Source: B69-G16 sp964501905
GTDB lineage: Archaea > Thermoproteota > Thermoprotei > Thermofilales > B69-G16
Assembly (NCBI GenBank): GCA_964501905.1
Contig: CAZCTW010000017.1
Coordinates: forward strand, 1-29,777
Length of the DNA stretch: 29,777 nucleotides
Reading direction: 5' to 3'
Below are positions 22,829-29,255 of the stretch, in pieces; the stretch's first letter is position 1; the number at the start of each line of letters is the position of its first letter. A model generated the notes under the pieces. That model saw nothing but the letters and a program-made list of their open reading frames with translations. It did not search any database and was not told the DNA's origin. Position numbers and translations under genes: made by a program.

Positions 22829-23350
22829 TTAATTATCCTCTCCCAGTTCTATTTTAAATTCCAATGGATTTTCTACCTTAAAGAATTCAAAATTCCTAAA
22901 ATCAGAAACATTCTGAGTCCACACATAGTCTACCTCGCCCTTAGCAGTATAAGCGAGTACTACATCAAATACATCCCCGTTCTTCACATTATTCTCAGCC
23001 GCATATTCTAATGCCTCCTTTATGTTTTTTGGGTAAAGCTTCTTTATCCTTTTAGAAGAAAGATACATAACCGCTATTCTAGACGCTTTAGCCGGAGATA
23101 GAGGCTTTTTGACCTTCCTCGAAGTTACGACAGAGTAAAACTCTAGAATATTTTGGACCGAGACGTACGGTATATATAAGCCTCTAAGGCCAGCCAATAT
23201 TAGCAACTTCGCCTTCTCACGGTACGGGCTTAAAACGTCATGAGCATAACATAGGATCATAGTATCCAATAATATTCTCTTACCATAATACTCGGTTTCT
23301 CTAAATTCCCTCCCTTTAATGTAGATTTTCATATATTTCCCTTCTCTCAA
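22829..23350 (-). CDS. vapC: PIN-domain toxin of the AbrB-PIN pair
   Basis: The protein has 173 residues from 23350; an internal start at M7 (23332) would give 167 and still overlap the antitoxin end. The acidic set is complete: D29 (RILLDTMIL), E70 (NILEFYSVV), D126/D129 (NGDVFDVVLA) and D150 (TQNVSDF). It is longer than average (about 130-140), with an N-terminal extension MKIYIKGREFRETEYYGKR. Predicted Mg2+-dependent endoribonuclease held by the upstream AbrB-type protein. Overlap of 17-35 bp with that gene indicates coupled translation. Both genes are unbroken, the only fully intact toxin-antitoxin pair with a nuclease toxin in the window. Confidence 0.88.
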   Translation of the reverse strand: MREGKYMKIYIKGREFRETEYYGKRILLDTMILCYAHDVLSPYREKAKLLILAGLRGLYIPYVSVQNILEFYSVVTSRKVKKPLSPAKASRIAVMYLSSKRIKKLYPKNIKEALEYAAENNVKNGDVFDVVLAYTAKGEVDYVWTQNVSDFRNFEFFKVENPLEFKIELGEDN

Positions 23351-23555
23351 TTTTCTCCGGTACGCCTATCTCAAAAGGTTCTTCTAAGAGCTTTTCCAAA
23401 ACCTCATCCGGCGTCTCTTTAAGCAACCTCACTATCAACGTTTTAGGCCCGCCAATAGAAACCTCCACTTTATCTCCCTCCTCTAACCCTATCCCCTCGG
23501 CAATAACCTTGGGAATATAAATTTTACCTCTTATATATTTGGTAATCTTTTTCAT
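23316..23555 (-). CDS. vapB: AbrB-type antitoxin
   Basis: The protein has 79 residues from ATG 23555. The first 45 form a SpoVT-AbrB swapped-hairpin domain (KKITKYIRGKIYIPKVIAEG, IGLEEGDKVEVSIG). A helical, acidic toxin-binding tail follows (TPDEVLEKLLEEPFEIGV). It precedes and overlaps the PIN toxin. The start is flanked by TTTGGTAAT (23538-23546) and ATTACCAAA (23567-23575), so binding there could repress its own transcription. Intact. Confidence 0.88.
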   Translation of the reverse strand: MKKITKYIRGKIYIPKVIAEGIGLEEGDKVEVSIGGPKTLIVRLLKETPDEVLEKLLEEPFEIGVPEKIERREIYENLH

Positions 23556-23591
23556 ACCAAAACCAAATTACCAAAAGAGATATTTATCTCT
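23538..23591 (-). promoter_or_regulatory. Two inverted repeats at the AbrB-PIN promoter and start
   Basis: TTTGGTAAT (23538-23546) and ATTACCAAA (23567-23575) are a 9-bp perfect inverted repeat with 20-bp spacing that spans the start codon 23553-23555. AGAGATA (23576-23582) and TATCTCT (23585-23591) form a second, 7-bp repeat with 2-bp spacer, covering the TATA region 21-36 bp upstream of the ATG. The pair is a likely autoregulatory operator. Confidence 0.55.
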
Positions 23592-24054
23592 ATCGTTCCT
23601 AGGATATTAGCCAACATATTGCATCCAGGCTTTCACTTTACCAATAACAAGACTTCAAGGAAAGAAGCGGGGATTAGATCGTCGACCCTTAATAGGCAGG
23701 GCGAGAGCGTGAAGATAGATTGAAGTGTTTCGATACCCTGTTGGGACGCCTCTAGCTCTAGGGTTTTGCGCGAGTTCGATAGGCTATGCTGGTTGCTAGG
23801 CGATGCACGTTGCATAGAATCATCGGCACCAAGCTAGCAATTTGAGATATCGTTTGGTATAATGTCCTCAAATACGCCTATATTTCGAGGAAAATAGACT
23901 ATTATTCACTTATTTAAAGATTAGGAAATATTTTCTCTAGCGCATACATTTTTCTTTCCATTGTGCATACATTATTAAAGATTAAGGCGCTTCTCTAATA
24001 GGTCTATTTAAATTACCTAGCGTGATAGAAATAGTTTCAATTTAAAACGCTACA
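23592..24054. other. Gene-free stretch
   Basis: I see no supported gene in these 463 bases. A minus-strand frame of 60 codons at 23633-23815 and short plus frames (for example one reading IPCWDASSSRVLREFDRLCW) lack a fitting start, promoter or family. The stretch 23640-23830 is slightly richer in GC and may be old gene debris; 23900-24054 is AT-rich. Confidence 0.5.
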
Positions 24055-24465
24055 TTAACCCTTAAGTTCTAAAATCTGTTTAGGACCATTCAGACAGATA
24101 TATAGTTCGTTTAACACGTCTCTCCCTACTAGTATTCTATCTATATAGGGGTGGACGAATATCTTCTTCCTAGCATGATAGAATTCTCTAATTTCGACGA
24201 CGGCAATGACAGGCTTGAGTTTAGTGATAAAATGCCCGGCGTGTATGGCGTAATACTCCTCATCTACCTCGATTAAGCTTAGCTTCAACTTCTCATACAC
24301 GTTTTTAGTTATAACTAAGCTCCCGCTAAACCCGGTATCAACGTAAGCCCTCTCCTCCAGCTTCATGTTCGTGATAGGGTTAATTATACTCACTTTTAGA
24401 AAGGGTTGAGGCGGAGCAACGGAAATATCATACTTCTCCACGTATCTCAAGCATTCCACCCCCAA
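24055..24465 (-). CDS. Retropepsin-like (clan AA) aspartic protease
   Basis: The protein has 136 residues. The catalytic motif is D43-T44-G45 in RAYVDTGFSGSLVI, followed by a hydrophobic strand and helix, and ILVGRDVLNELYICLNGPKQ near the end matches the typical hydrophobic-hydrophobic-GRDxL segment of clan AA proteases. One DTG per chain means it must dimerise to form an active site, as in retroviral protease. No transmembrane segment or signal, so cytoplasmic. Its start overlaps the RHH/DUF5678-like gene by 38 bp. Both are translated from one message, in the antitoxin-first order of toxin-antitoxin loci. I recall such proteases beside DUF5678 proteins in archaea and cyanobacteria, but this is memory, not a search. 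Substrate unknown. Confidence 0.75.
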   Translation of the reverse strand: MGVECLRYVEKYDISVAPPQPFLKVSIINPITNMKLEERAYVDTGFSGSLVITKNVYEKLKLSLIEVDEEYYAIHAGHFITKLKPVIAVVEIREFYHARKKIFVHPYIDRILVGRDVLNELYICLNGPKQILELKG

Positions 24466-24838
24466 TCTCTAAAAACTCCACAGGCCTAGGCTTTATCTCC
24501 CTAATCACGGCAGAGTATATCTTTTCCTCAACGTAGGCCTTTCTAATACTGTCAATAGCCTCGTCCAGGCTACGACACACGATATGCTTCTCGCCTTTGT
24601 TAAAGACGACAATATAACCTTTAACCCCCCTCGCTAAATACTCCTCAACAAGCCTATCCGCGATCCTCCTAACATCTCCGCTCGAGTCCTCAATTATAAC
24701 CGGTTTTTTCAACCACTCCTTTAAAGCCATATTAACAGCCTCAGACAAAGTAATCCCCAGCAAAGCCGCCCTAGCCTTAACCTCCCTATACACATTCTCG
24801 TCAATACCCCTAACAAAAATATTTCTCATAGATATCAA
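24428..24838 (-). CDS. RHH DNA-binding protein fused to a DUF5678-like domain
   Basis: The protein has 136 residues from TTG 24838, or 133 from ATG 24829. Residues 4-44 are an RHH domain like FitA/VapB (MRNIFVRGIDENVYREVKAR, LSEAVNMALKEWL). Residues 73-105 (KGYIVVFNKGEKHIVCRSLD, EAIDSIRKAY) resemble DUF5678, a small beta-hairpin/helix domain. It overlaps the protease by 38 bp. The promoter holds GATATC-AA-GATATC (24831-24844) and a TATA box at 24856-24872, an arrangement for autorepression. Domain names rest on pattern recognition. Proposed role: regulator and binding partner or inhibitor of the protease. Confidence 0.7.
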   Translation of the reverse strand: MISMRNIFVRGIDENVYREVKARAALLGITLSEAVNMALKEWLKKPVIIEDSSGDVRRIADRLVEEYLARGVKGYIVVFNKGEKHIVCRSLDEAIDSIRKAYVEEKIYSAVIREIKPRPVEFLEIGGGMLEIRGEV

Positions 24839-24872
24839 GATATCAATATTATCAAAAATATATAAATATTCG
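24831..24872 (-). promoter_or_regulatory. Promoter and symmetric element of the RHH-protease operon
   Basis: Two GATATC hexamers (24831-24836 and 24839-24844) around AA form a symmetric site over the start region. AAAATATATAAATATTC (24856-24872) is the TATA box, about 25 bp before TTG 24838 and 34 bp before ATG 24829. An RHH dimer-of-dimers would suit such tandem symmetric sites. Confidence 0.5.
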
Positions 24873-24887
24873 CCGCAGCGGCTTTAT

Positions 24888-25142
24888 GAAACGGGAGGTG
24901 AACTCCGAGCTGTCGTTTGAAACCCTGACAGAAACCTGTTAGCAGCAGGCAGCTATGCTACACACATCTTCGACAGAAGTAGCAATATACAGTGGAAATA
25001 CAAAGTAGACGAGTGGACTTACTCCGTCGCCTGGACCTCTGACGGCACTATGCTAGCGGCAGAAAGCCACGATAACTACTACGTCAAAGTTTTCGCCTTA
25101 TCAAATCAATTTCTTTCCAACAATCAGGTTTGTCTTCTATAG
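24888..25142 (+). pseudogene. Beta-propeller blade remnant (WD40/PQQ-like)
   Basis: One frame reads GGELRAVV-stop-NPDRNLL, then AAGSYATHIFDRSSNIQWKY and KVDEWTYSVAWTSDGTMLAA followed by ESHDNYYVKVFALSN, up to TAG 25140-25142. It shows two WD40-like blades (VAW.SDGTMLAA, hydrophobic-FD). The stop is TGA 24918-24920, where blades usually have Trp (SVAWNPDG). There is no start and the N-terminal blades are gone. The next ORF (25130) continues in a different frame, so this is the truncated N-terminal part of one broken surface-protein gene. Confidence 0.7.
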
Positions 25143-25489
25143 AAAATAGGACTGACGCTCCAGAAACTAAAGTAGACGTACACTTACAATCAATACCCGG
25201 AACTAAGATAAGTATAGAGGTTACTGGAGTGAGAGAAGGATGGTATAACGTTTACAATTTCTTCAATAATAGTTTAATAGTTAAGGTAACTAGTTTTTCA
25301 ATATTAGAAATCACCTCACTAAACTCAGTTATAGAGCTTGGTAATGGAACTAGATATATTTTTGAAGAATGGGAAATTAATGGGAAGACAATTAGTAATT
25401 TACCTAGAATAAGTATAAAAGTAAACAAATCGAAAAACTATTGTACTAAAGTGGAGAAGACAGTACCAACTGAGGTTCTCTCATGTTAA
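25130..25489 (+). pseudogene. Middle part of the broken propeller/membrane protein
   Basis: TTG 25130 opens 119 residues rich in beta strands: TKVDVHLQSIPGTKISIEVT, then GVREGWYNVYNFFNNS and IISIKVNKSK-like strands before KTVPTEVLSC. It resembles an Ig-like or surface-layer-type domain after the propeller. The frame ends TAA 25487-25489. The next frame starts within a few bases (SHVNDLRYDEYYEYVNEGEK), so a one-base change near 25470-25490 splits the protein. Possible expression as a separate fragment cannot be excluded. Confidence 0.5.
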
Positions 25490-25493
25490 CGAT

Positions 25494-26018
25494 TTGCGAT
25501 ACGACGAATATTACGAATATGTTAATGAGGGAGAAAAAATTAAGATTGAAGCATGGATGGGCCTTTGGTGGGGTAATGGTATTAGATATGAAAAGAGTCC
25601 TGACGGTCGATTAATGGTAAGAGATGAAATAATAATTAGGCCCATATACAATTTGGGAAGGAATAATTATGAAGAAAAGTCGGGTAATATACGTGGTTTT
25701 TCCGTAAAGGTATATGAACCTATAGAGATCATAGGTGTATGGAGAGAGGCTACATTTCATGAATACCTCCTTATCACCGGACTTTGCTACTACCTATTTC
25801 CATTAACATTCCTCTCAATCATGCTAACCTTAATAGTTTGTAAGAAGATCATAAGAAGAAAGTATATAAAAAGACCACGGAGAGCTGAAACCAAAATACA
25901 TATCTACCTAGAAAAATTAGACAAACTATATAGAGAAGGAAAGATAAGCAAAAAGGTTTATACGAAATTAAAGGCAGAATACGAGAAAAAGATTAAAGAA
26001 AAATCTAAATCCAAGTAA
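25494..26018 (+). CDS. C-terminal part of the propeller/membrane protein, with one transmembrane helix
   Basis: From TTG 25494 the frame gives 174 residues. Residues 1-85 are beta-rich (NEGEKIKIEAWMGLWWGNGI), residues 88-116 form one membrane helix (EYLLITGLCYYLFPLTFLSI, MLTLIVCKKII), then a strongly basic stretch (RRKYIKRPRR) and a coiled tail ending YREGKISKKVYTKLKAEYEK, a SHOCT-like cytoplasmic helix pair. By the positive-inside rule the N-terminal domain is outside the cell and the tail inside. Together with the two upstream pieces it would be a surface-exposed, membrane-anchored protein. Alone it lacks a signal peptide and probably does not fold normally. Confidence 0.5.
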   Translation: MRYDEYYEYVNEGEKIKIEAWMGLWWGNGIRYEKSPDGRLMVRDEIIIRPIYNLGRNNYEEKSGNIRGFSVKVYEPIEIIGVWREATFHEYLLITGLCYYLFPLTFLSIMLTLIVCKKIIRRKYIKRPRRAETKIHIYLEKLDKLYREGKISKKVYTKLKAEYEKKIKEKSKSK

Positions 26019-26216
26019 TGCCCTTAACTCGCATATACACAACACAATTTCTATTAGCCATCTATAAACCGCTTCAGCATAAAGCCCAACAGCGCGAGGT
26101 AACTCATAAAACACAATATTAAGGAATGTTAGGTAATAATCATGCTTGGGACACTCTAAAGTATCGCAAAATTTAAGAATAAATACCACGTCAAACGCAA
26201 AATCTAGCACACTCAA
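25968..26216 (-). other. Possible minus-strand ORF in a gene-poor stretch
   Basis: The frame is open from about 26257, with TTG 26216, to 25968. It reads FDVVFILKFCDTLECPKHDY, then YLTFLNIVFYELPRAVGLYA and EAVYRWLIEIVLCI. A TATA-like AAAATATTTATA and GGAGGG (minus strand, about 26255-26280) lie upstream, but the start next to them (TTG, reading GIFHRARIEEVFECARFCV) is in another frame. It could be a frameshifted small gene of about 85 residues. The 3' end overlaps the convergent 25494-26018 gene. The rest of 26217-26547 has no supported gene. Confidence 0.28.
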
Positions 26217-26547
26217 AAACCTCTTCGATACGAGCCCGATGAAAAATCCCCAATCCCCCTCCTATAAATATTTTCCTCGCGTTAAAATCCGAAAAATACT
26301 CTAGAAAATTCAAAATACGTTTTAACCCATCTTGAACAAAGAAATAGTAAATCCATGGCTTTTCTCACATAAAGTCAGCCATGAACAACCTAGGCTTTTG
26401 ATACCATGCTGGTTGGACGCTGTAAGAGGAAGAGAGAAGATTGATGAAGGTTTATTTTTATAGATTTCCCTCTTAGCAGTTCTAAGCGTTTTACCGAAAA
26501 TCGCGGTTTCTGACTTTTTAAACAGTAAAGTTGTGACGAAACTTTGT

Positions 26548-27258
26548 TTAAAAACTATACAGTAATTTATTGTATTTAATGCCTTCCTCGAAGAGTTCGT
26601 GTTCGGATATTTCACGGTCAAACCATGGATTTATAAGCTTAGCGAAAAACTGCTTTTCATAATTTTTAACCACAACTCCCTCCATACTCCTAGCTACTGT
26701 GGAGAAGAAGGATTTCCCCTCCGCTATGGAAGCAAGATGGGAAATAAACCTCTCCACCTCCCTCTTAGAGGTTAAATGGATAATTCCTCTATATAGTAAC
26801 GGAGGAGGAACTAGCCCTAAACTATTAACAACTTCCACTTTTTCATCGTAGCATAGGAATTGCCCCCTTTCTAAATCGTAGACGTCGAAGATGACAGCCC
26901 AGTCAGGGAGCGCATCATAAGGTACTGTATGTAAGACTTTAAGCCACTCTCCGTATAAAACCAGATTCTCCCCCAAACCCATCAAATCGTGAAAATGCGC
27001 GTAAATCCAGCGCCAAATCCCCCTGTAAGCGAGAGGCTCGAAACCCTCCACTATTAAACGCCCCCTACTCCACACGAGAAGCTCTCCCTCATAGACCTGT
27101 ATGCTGAATTGGGAGCCGTCGAGCTTCTCCTCTACAAAAACTTGTCCATCGAAAAGACGTCTAAGATCTTCTAAGCCAAGATACCTCTTGCTCTCAGCCC
27201 TAAATCCGCTAGGATGAGGAATTCTCAAAATTCTAGGATATTTAGGCCTCACATCCAA
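26548..27258 (-). CDS. RNA-ligase-like nucleotidyltransferase
   Basis: The protein has 236 residues from TTG 27258, or 234 from GTG 27252. Ligase motifs in order: motif I VEEKLDGSQF with adenylated lysine K45, motif III VLYGEWLK (G103-E104), IIIa AVIFDVYDL, motif IV SMEGVVVKN (E193, K198) and motif V FFAKL (K207). This is the Rnl2/T4-Rnl2-like or DRAM-type adenylyltransferase core. It is short and lacks an OB fold, as in archaeal RNA-ligase-family proteins of unknown repair role. It would use ATP to seal or cap nucleic-acid ends. A TATA box (27275-27290) lies 25 bp upstream and a long hairpin (27303-27331) sits just before it. Confidence 0.82.
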   Translation of the reverse strand: MDVRPKYPRILRIPHPSGFRAESKRYLGLEDLRRLFDGQVFVEEKLDGSQFSIQVYEGELLVWSRGRLIVEGFEPLAYRGIWRWIYAHFHDLMGLGENLVLYGEWLKVLHTVPYDALPDWAVIFDVYDLERGQFLCYDEKVEVVNSLGLVPPPLLYRGIIHLTSKREVERFISHLASIAEGKSFFSTVARSMEGVVVKNYEKQFFAKLINPWFDREISEHELFEEGIKYNKLLYSF

Positions 27259-27302
27259 GTATACACAATATCGTAAATAATTAAAATTAACTATAACCTT
27301 AA

Positions 27303-27331
27303 TATGGAACTTGGTCTAGGCAAGTTCCATA
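27303..27331. repeat. 11-bp perfect hairpin upstream of the RNA-ligase gene
   Basis: TATGGAACTTG (27303-27313) pairs with CAAGTTCCATA (27321-27331) around a 7-base loop. It lies 45-73 bp before the ligase start, directly upstream of its TATA box. It could be an operator or a relic of a mobile-element end. No second copy is seen in this window. Confidence 0.55.
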
Positions 27332-27646
27332 CTACGTTTGAGATCCGTGGTCGAAATTTCTCATTAGCATTATAGTTGATATTGAAAAGTGAAGCGCTCC
27401 AGTTAGTCTATTCTATTAATCGCGTTTTCGCCAAAGTACAAGTTTCCAAACCGGTATCCTTTACGCCCCATTTTCTCACTCGCACGGACTTCCCTCAGAA
27501 AAAGTCGGAAAGACAAAAATCTCCTCCTTACTTTGTAACATTATTAGAGGAGTTTAAAAGATAATTTTCTTAACTTATTTTAGAGTATGATGAGATCAAC
27601 TGGTGCAGGTCGTGGAGGCATGGACGCGAAGGGGCTAGGGACAGGC
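27332..27646. other. Gene-free stretch and composition boundary
   Basis: No supported gene is seen. A 62-codon frame at 27376-27564 lacks promoter or family. Around 27560-27600 the sequence changes from AT-rich to clearly GC-rich, which continues through the methyltransferase gene. Confidence 0.5.
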
Positions 27647-28444
27647 CTAAGATGGCTTCCTCGCCACTATATGCAGGTGGCTTCCAACGCCAGCTATGGA
27701 AGGGTCGTCGCAGACCGAGAGCTCCAGCTCCAGGGCCTTCCTGGCCTTCTCCTCGTCTCTTAGGGCTTCCCTCAGCTTTTCGCTCCAGGGCGAGAGGACC
27801 GGCTTGCCCGATATCTTGACTACCTCGAAGCCAGCATCCTCGAACAGCTCCCTCAAGCTGCTCGGGGTGAAGACCCACCACCTAAAGCCCCAGCTAGACA
27901 TGAAGCGTCCCTCTCTCAGCACCTCCTCGGCCTCGTCTATGCGGCCCTCATGCATGAGTCTCCTTACTATGGCGAACAAGCTGTCCACGCCAGCCTGGAC
28001 GAAGGAGTAGGGCTTCAGGACCCTGTTGAGCTCCTTAACGGCCTTGCTTGGGTCATCGCAATAGGATATGGGGTCTCCCTCCGCCAGTGCGAAGTCAAAG
28101 ACGCCCGACCTGAAAGGCAGGGCGCATATATCCGCTTCAACCAGCCACACACGGCTCTCGAGGCCTTCTCTCGCCAGCTTCCCCTTGGCCACCAATAGCA
28201 TCTCACGGGATATGTCTAAGAGCACTATGAAGAGGCCGGTTCTCTCCTCGGCCATCCTGAAAGACCACTTGCCCGTCCCCCCTCCCGCATCTAAGATCAG
28301 GCCCTCCTCCGGCAGGCAGGGCCTTATGTGCTCCCAGGTCAGCCCATCGTAGAGGACAGACCACCAGGTGTCGTCGTGGAGCTCGTCGTATTGCTTAGCT
28401 ATCTCAGCATAATACTTCATCACCTTTACGGCTTCATCGCACAT
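27647..28444 (-). CDS. SAM-dependent class I methyltransferase
   Basis: The protein has 265 residues from ATG 28444 (an alternative ATG at 28420 starts MKYYAEIAKQYDEL, a typical methyltransferase opening). Motif I LDAGGGTGKW (51-60), acidic ribose-binding D77 (VLLDISREML), motif II-like EADICALPF (103-111) and the post-motif FALAEGDPISYC are clear, followed by AVKELNRVLKP as in UbiE-type methyltransferases. Small-molecule methylation is likely; the substrate is unknown. Base composition and codon choice (many GAG, CTC, AGG, GCC) are much richer in GC than the rest of the window, suggesting transfer or a different genomic compartment. Near-repeats of CTTTACGGCTT occur at its start and about 60 bp upstream. 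Confidence 0.88.
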   Translation of the reverse strand: MCDEAVKVMKYYAEIAKQYDELHDDTWWSVLYDGLTWEHIRPCLPEEGLILDAGGGTGKWSFRMAEERTGLFIVLLDISREMLLVAKGKLAREGLESRVWLVEADICALPFRSGVFDFALAEGDPISYCDDPSKAVKELNRVLKPYSFVQAGVDSLFAIVRRLMHEGRIDEAEEVLREGRFMSSWGFRWWVFTPSSLRELFEDAGFEVVKISGKPVLSPWSEKLREALRDEEKARKALELELSVCDDPSIAGVGSHLHIVARKPS

Positions 28445-28525
28445 ACCTCATTATATTCTCTATACCTTCTTTATATCTTCTTTACCATCTTTACGGCTTT
28501 CCCCTAGAAAGGGGGAGCGCAGCTA

Positions 28526-29118
28526 CTAAAACGATCTTGGATGTGTTGCCTGGGCCGAGTGCATTGCTAGGTATACCACTGCGAAAATTAGGAAAGCCCC
28601 CAGTACCATAGAAATATCGCGCTTGCGCTAAAGAGCCTTAAGACCCTGCTCTCCGCGTGTCCCCGTTCGTGAAGCAAGATCGCCTTGAGCTCGTCCCTTC
28701 CCAGCGCTTCGTGCAGCTTACTGCTTACGTAGATTTTCCCTCTCTTCGGGTCGTACCAAGTGTTAACGACGTCGGTGTAGCAGATTTTGTAGTCCATACC
28801 TTCAATGTTTGCCTCCTCCTCTTTAGTACACTTAATCCTAATACGCGTTTTTAGTAAGAACAATGCTGCTGCAAAGATTAGCATAAAGATTAGGCTGGGA
28901 ATGAGAAACCTCGCTATTCCAGCGTATAGAGACCAGGAAAATATCGTTAAGATTGCGATAAGAGGGGCCAAGTAAGCGATGTATACGTACTTTTCTTTCC
29001 TCTCGGCCGAGCGTATGTAGCTGTAATACCCCCATGAGAGCAGGATCAGCGTCAGGAGCACGAAGGCTATCATGAACAAAACTGAATACAGCGCTGAGAG
29101 TAGCTCCATGGGCATCAC
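28526..29118 (-). pseudogene. M48 (HtpX-like) membrane metallopeptidase, frameshifted C-terminus
   Basis: The main frame runs from GTG 29118 (or ATG 29109) to 28588, 176 residues. Helices lie at about 8-30, 46-64 and 70-88. The zinc motif LLHERGHAESR (H150-E151...H154) is intact, but the frame stops soon after (SASAIFLWYWGLS). Another frame continues the following helix (MVLGAFLIFAVVYLAMHSAQ) to TAG 28526-28528, and even that is short. HtpX/Ste24-type enzymes need a third zinc ligand (Glu) about 60 residues after HExxH, which is missing. So the gene is probably inactive, or it is a short regulatory relative such as BlaR-like domains. Active enzymes degrade membrane proteins. Confidence 0.65.
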
Positions 29119-29255
29119 TTCACGCCGGTTTTCATTATTCGTACCGTAGTTTAGTCTCCAATGATAGGCATTTAGAAAGGTACTCTATGAAGCTTAGGAC
29201 TACTTTGAACGCGAATACTGCAGTTTCCCTCGGTACTGGGCCTGGTGTGGGCCTC

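Noticed and set aside
23633..23815. 60-codon minus frame and peptides with IPCW-DA at 23733 and 26398
   Set aside because: The short similarity between the two gene-free stretches covers about 20 bases with gaps, too little to claim a repeat or shared gene.
26322..26621. 99-codon minus frame overlapping the 3' end of the ligase gene
   Set aside because: Polar residues without pattern, overlaps a motif-rich gene in the same strand by 74 bp, and no promoter.
27570..28352. Several long frames on both strands over the methyltransferase
   Set aside because: GC-rich sequence has few stop codons; the 27647-28444 frame carries all methyltransferase motifs and the others are shadows.
28501..28516. 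CCCCT-AGAA-AGGGG hairpin as transcription terminator
   Set aside because: It has no T-run on the side expected for the minus-strand genes; archaeal termination relies on T-tracts, so function is not supported.
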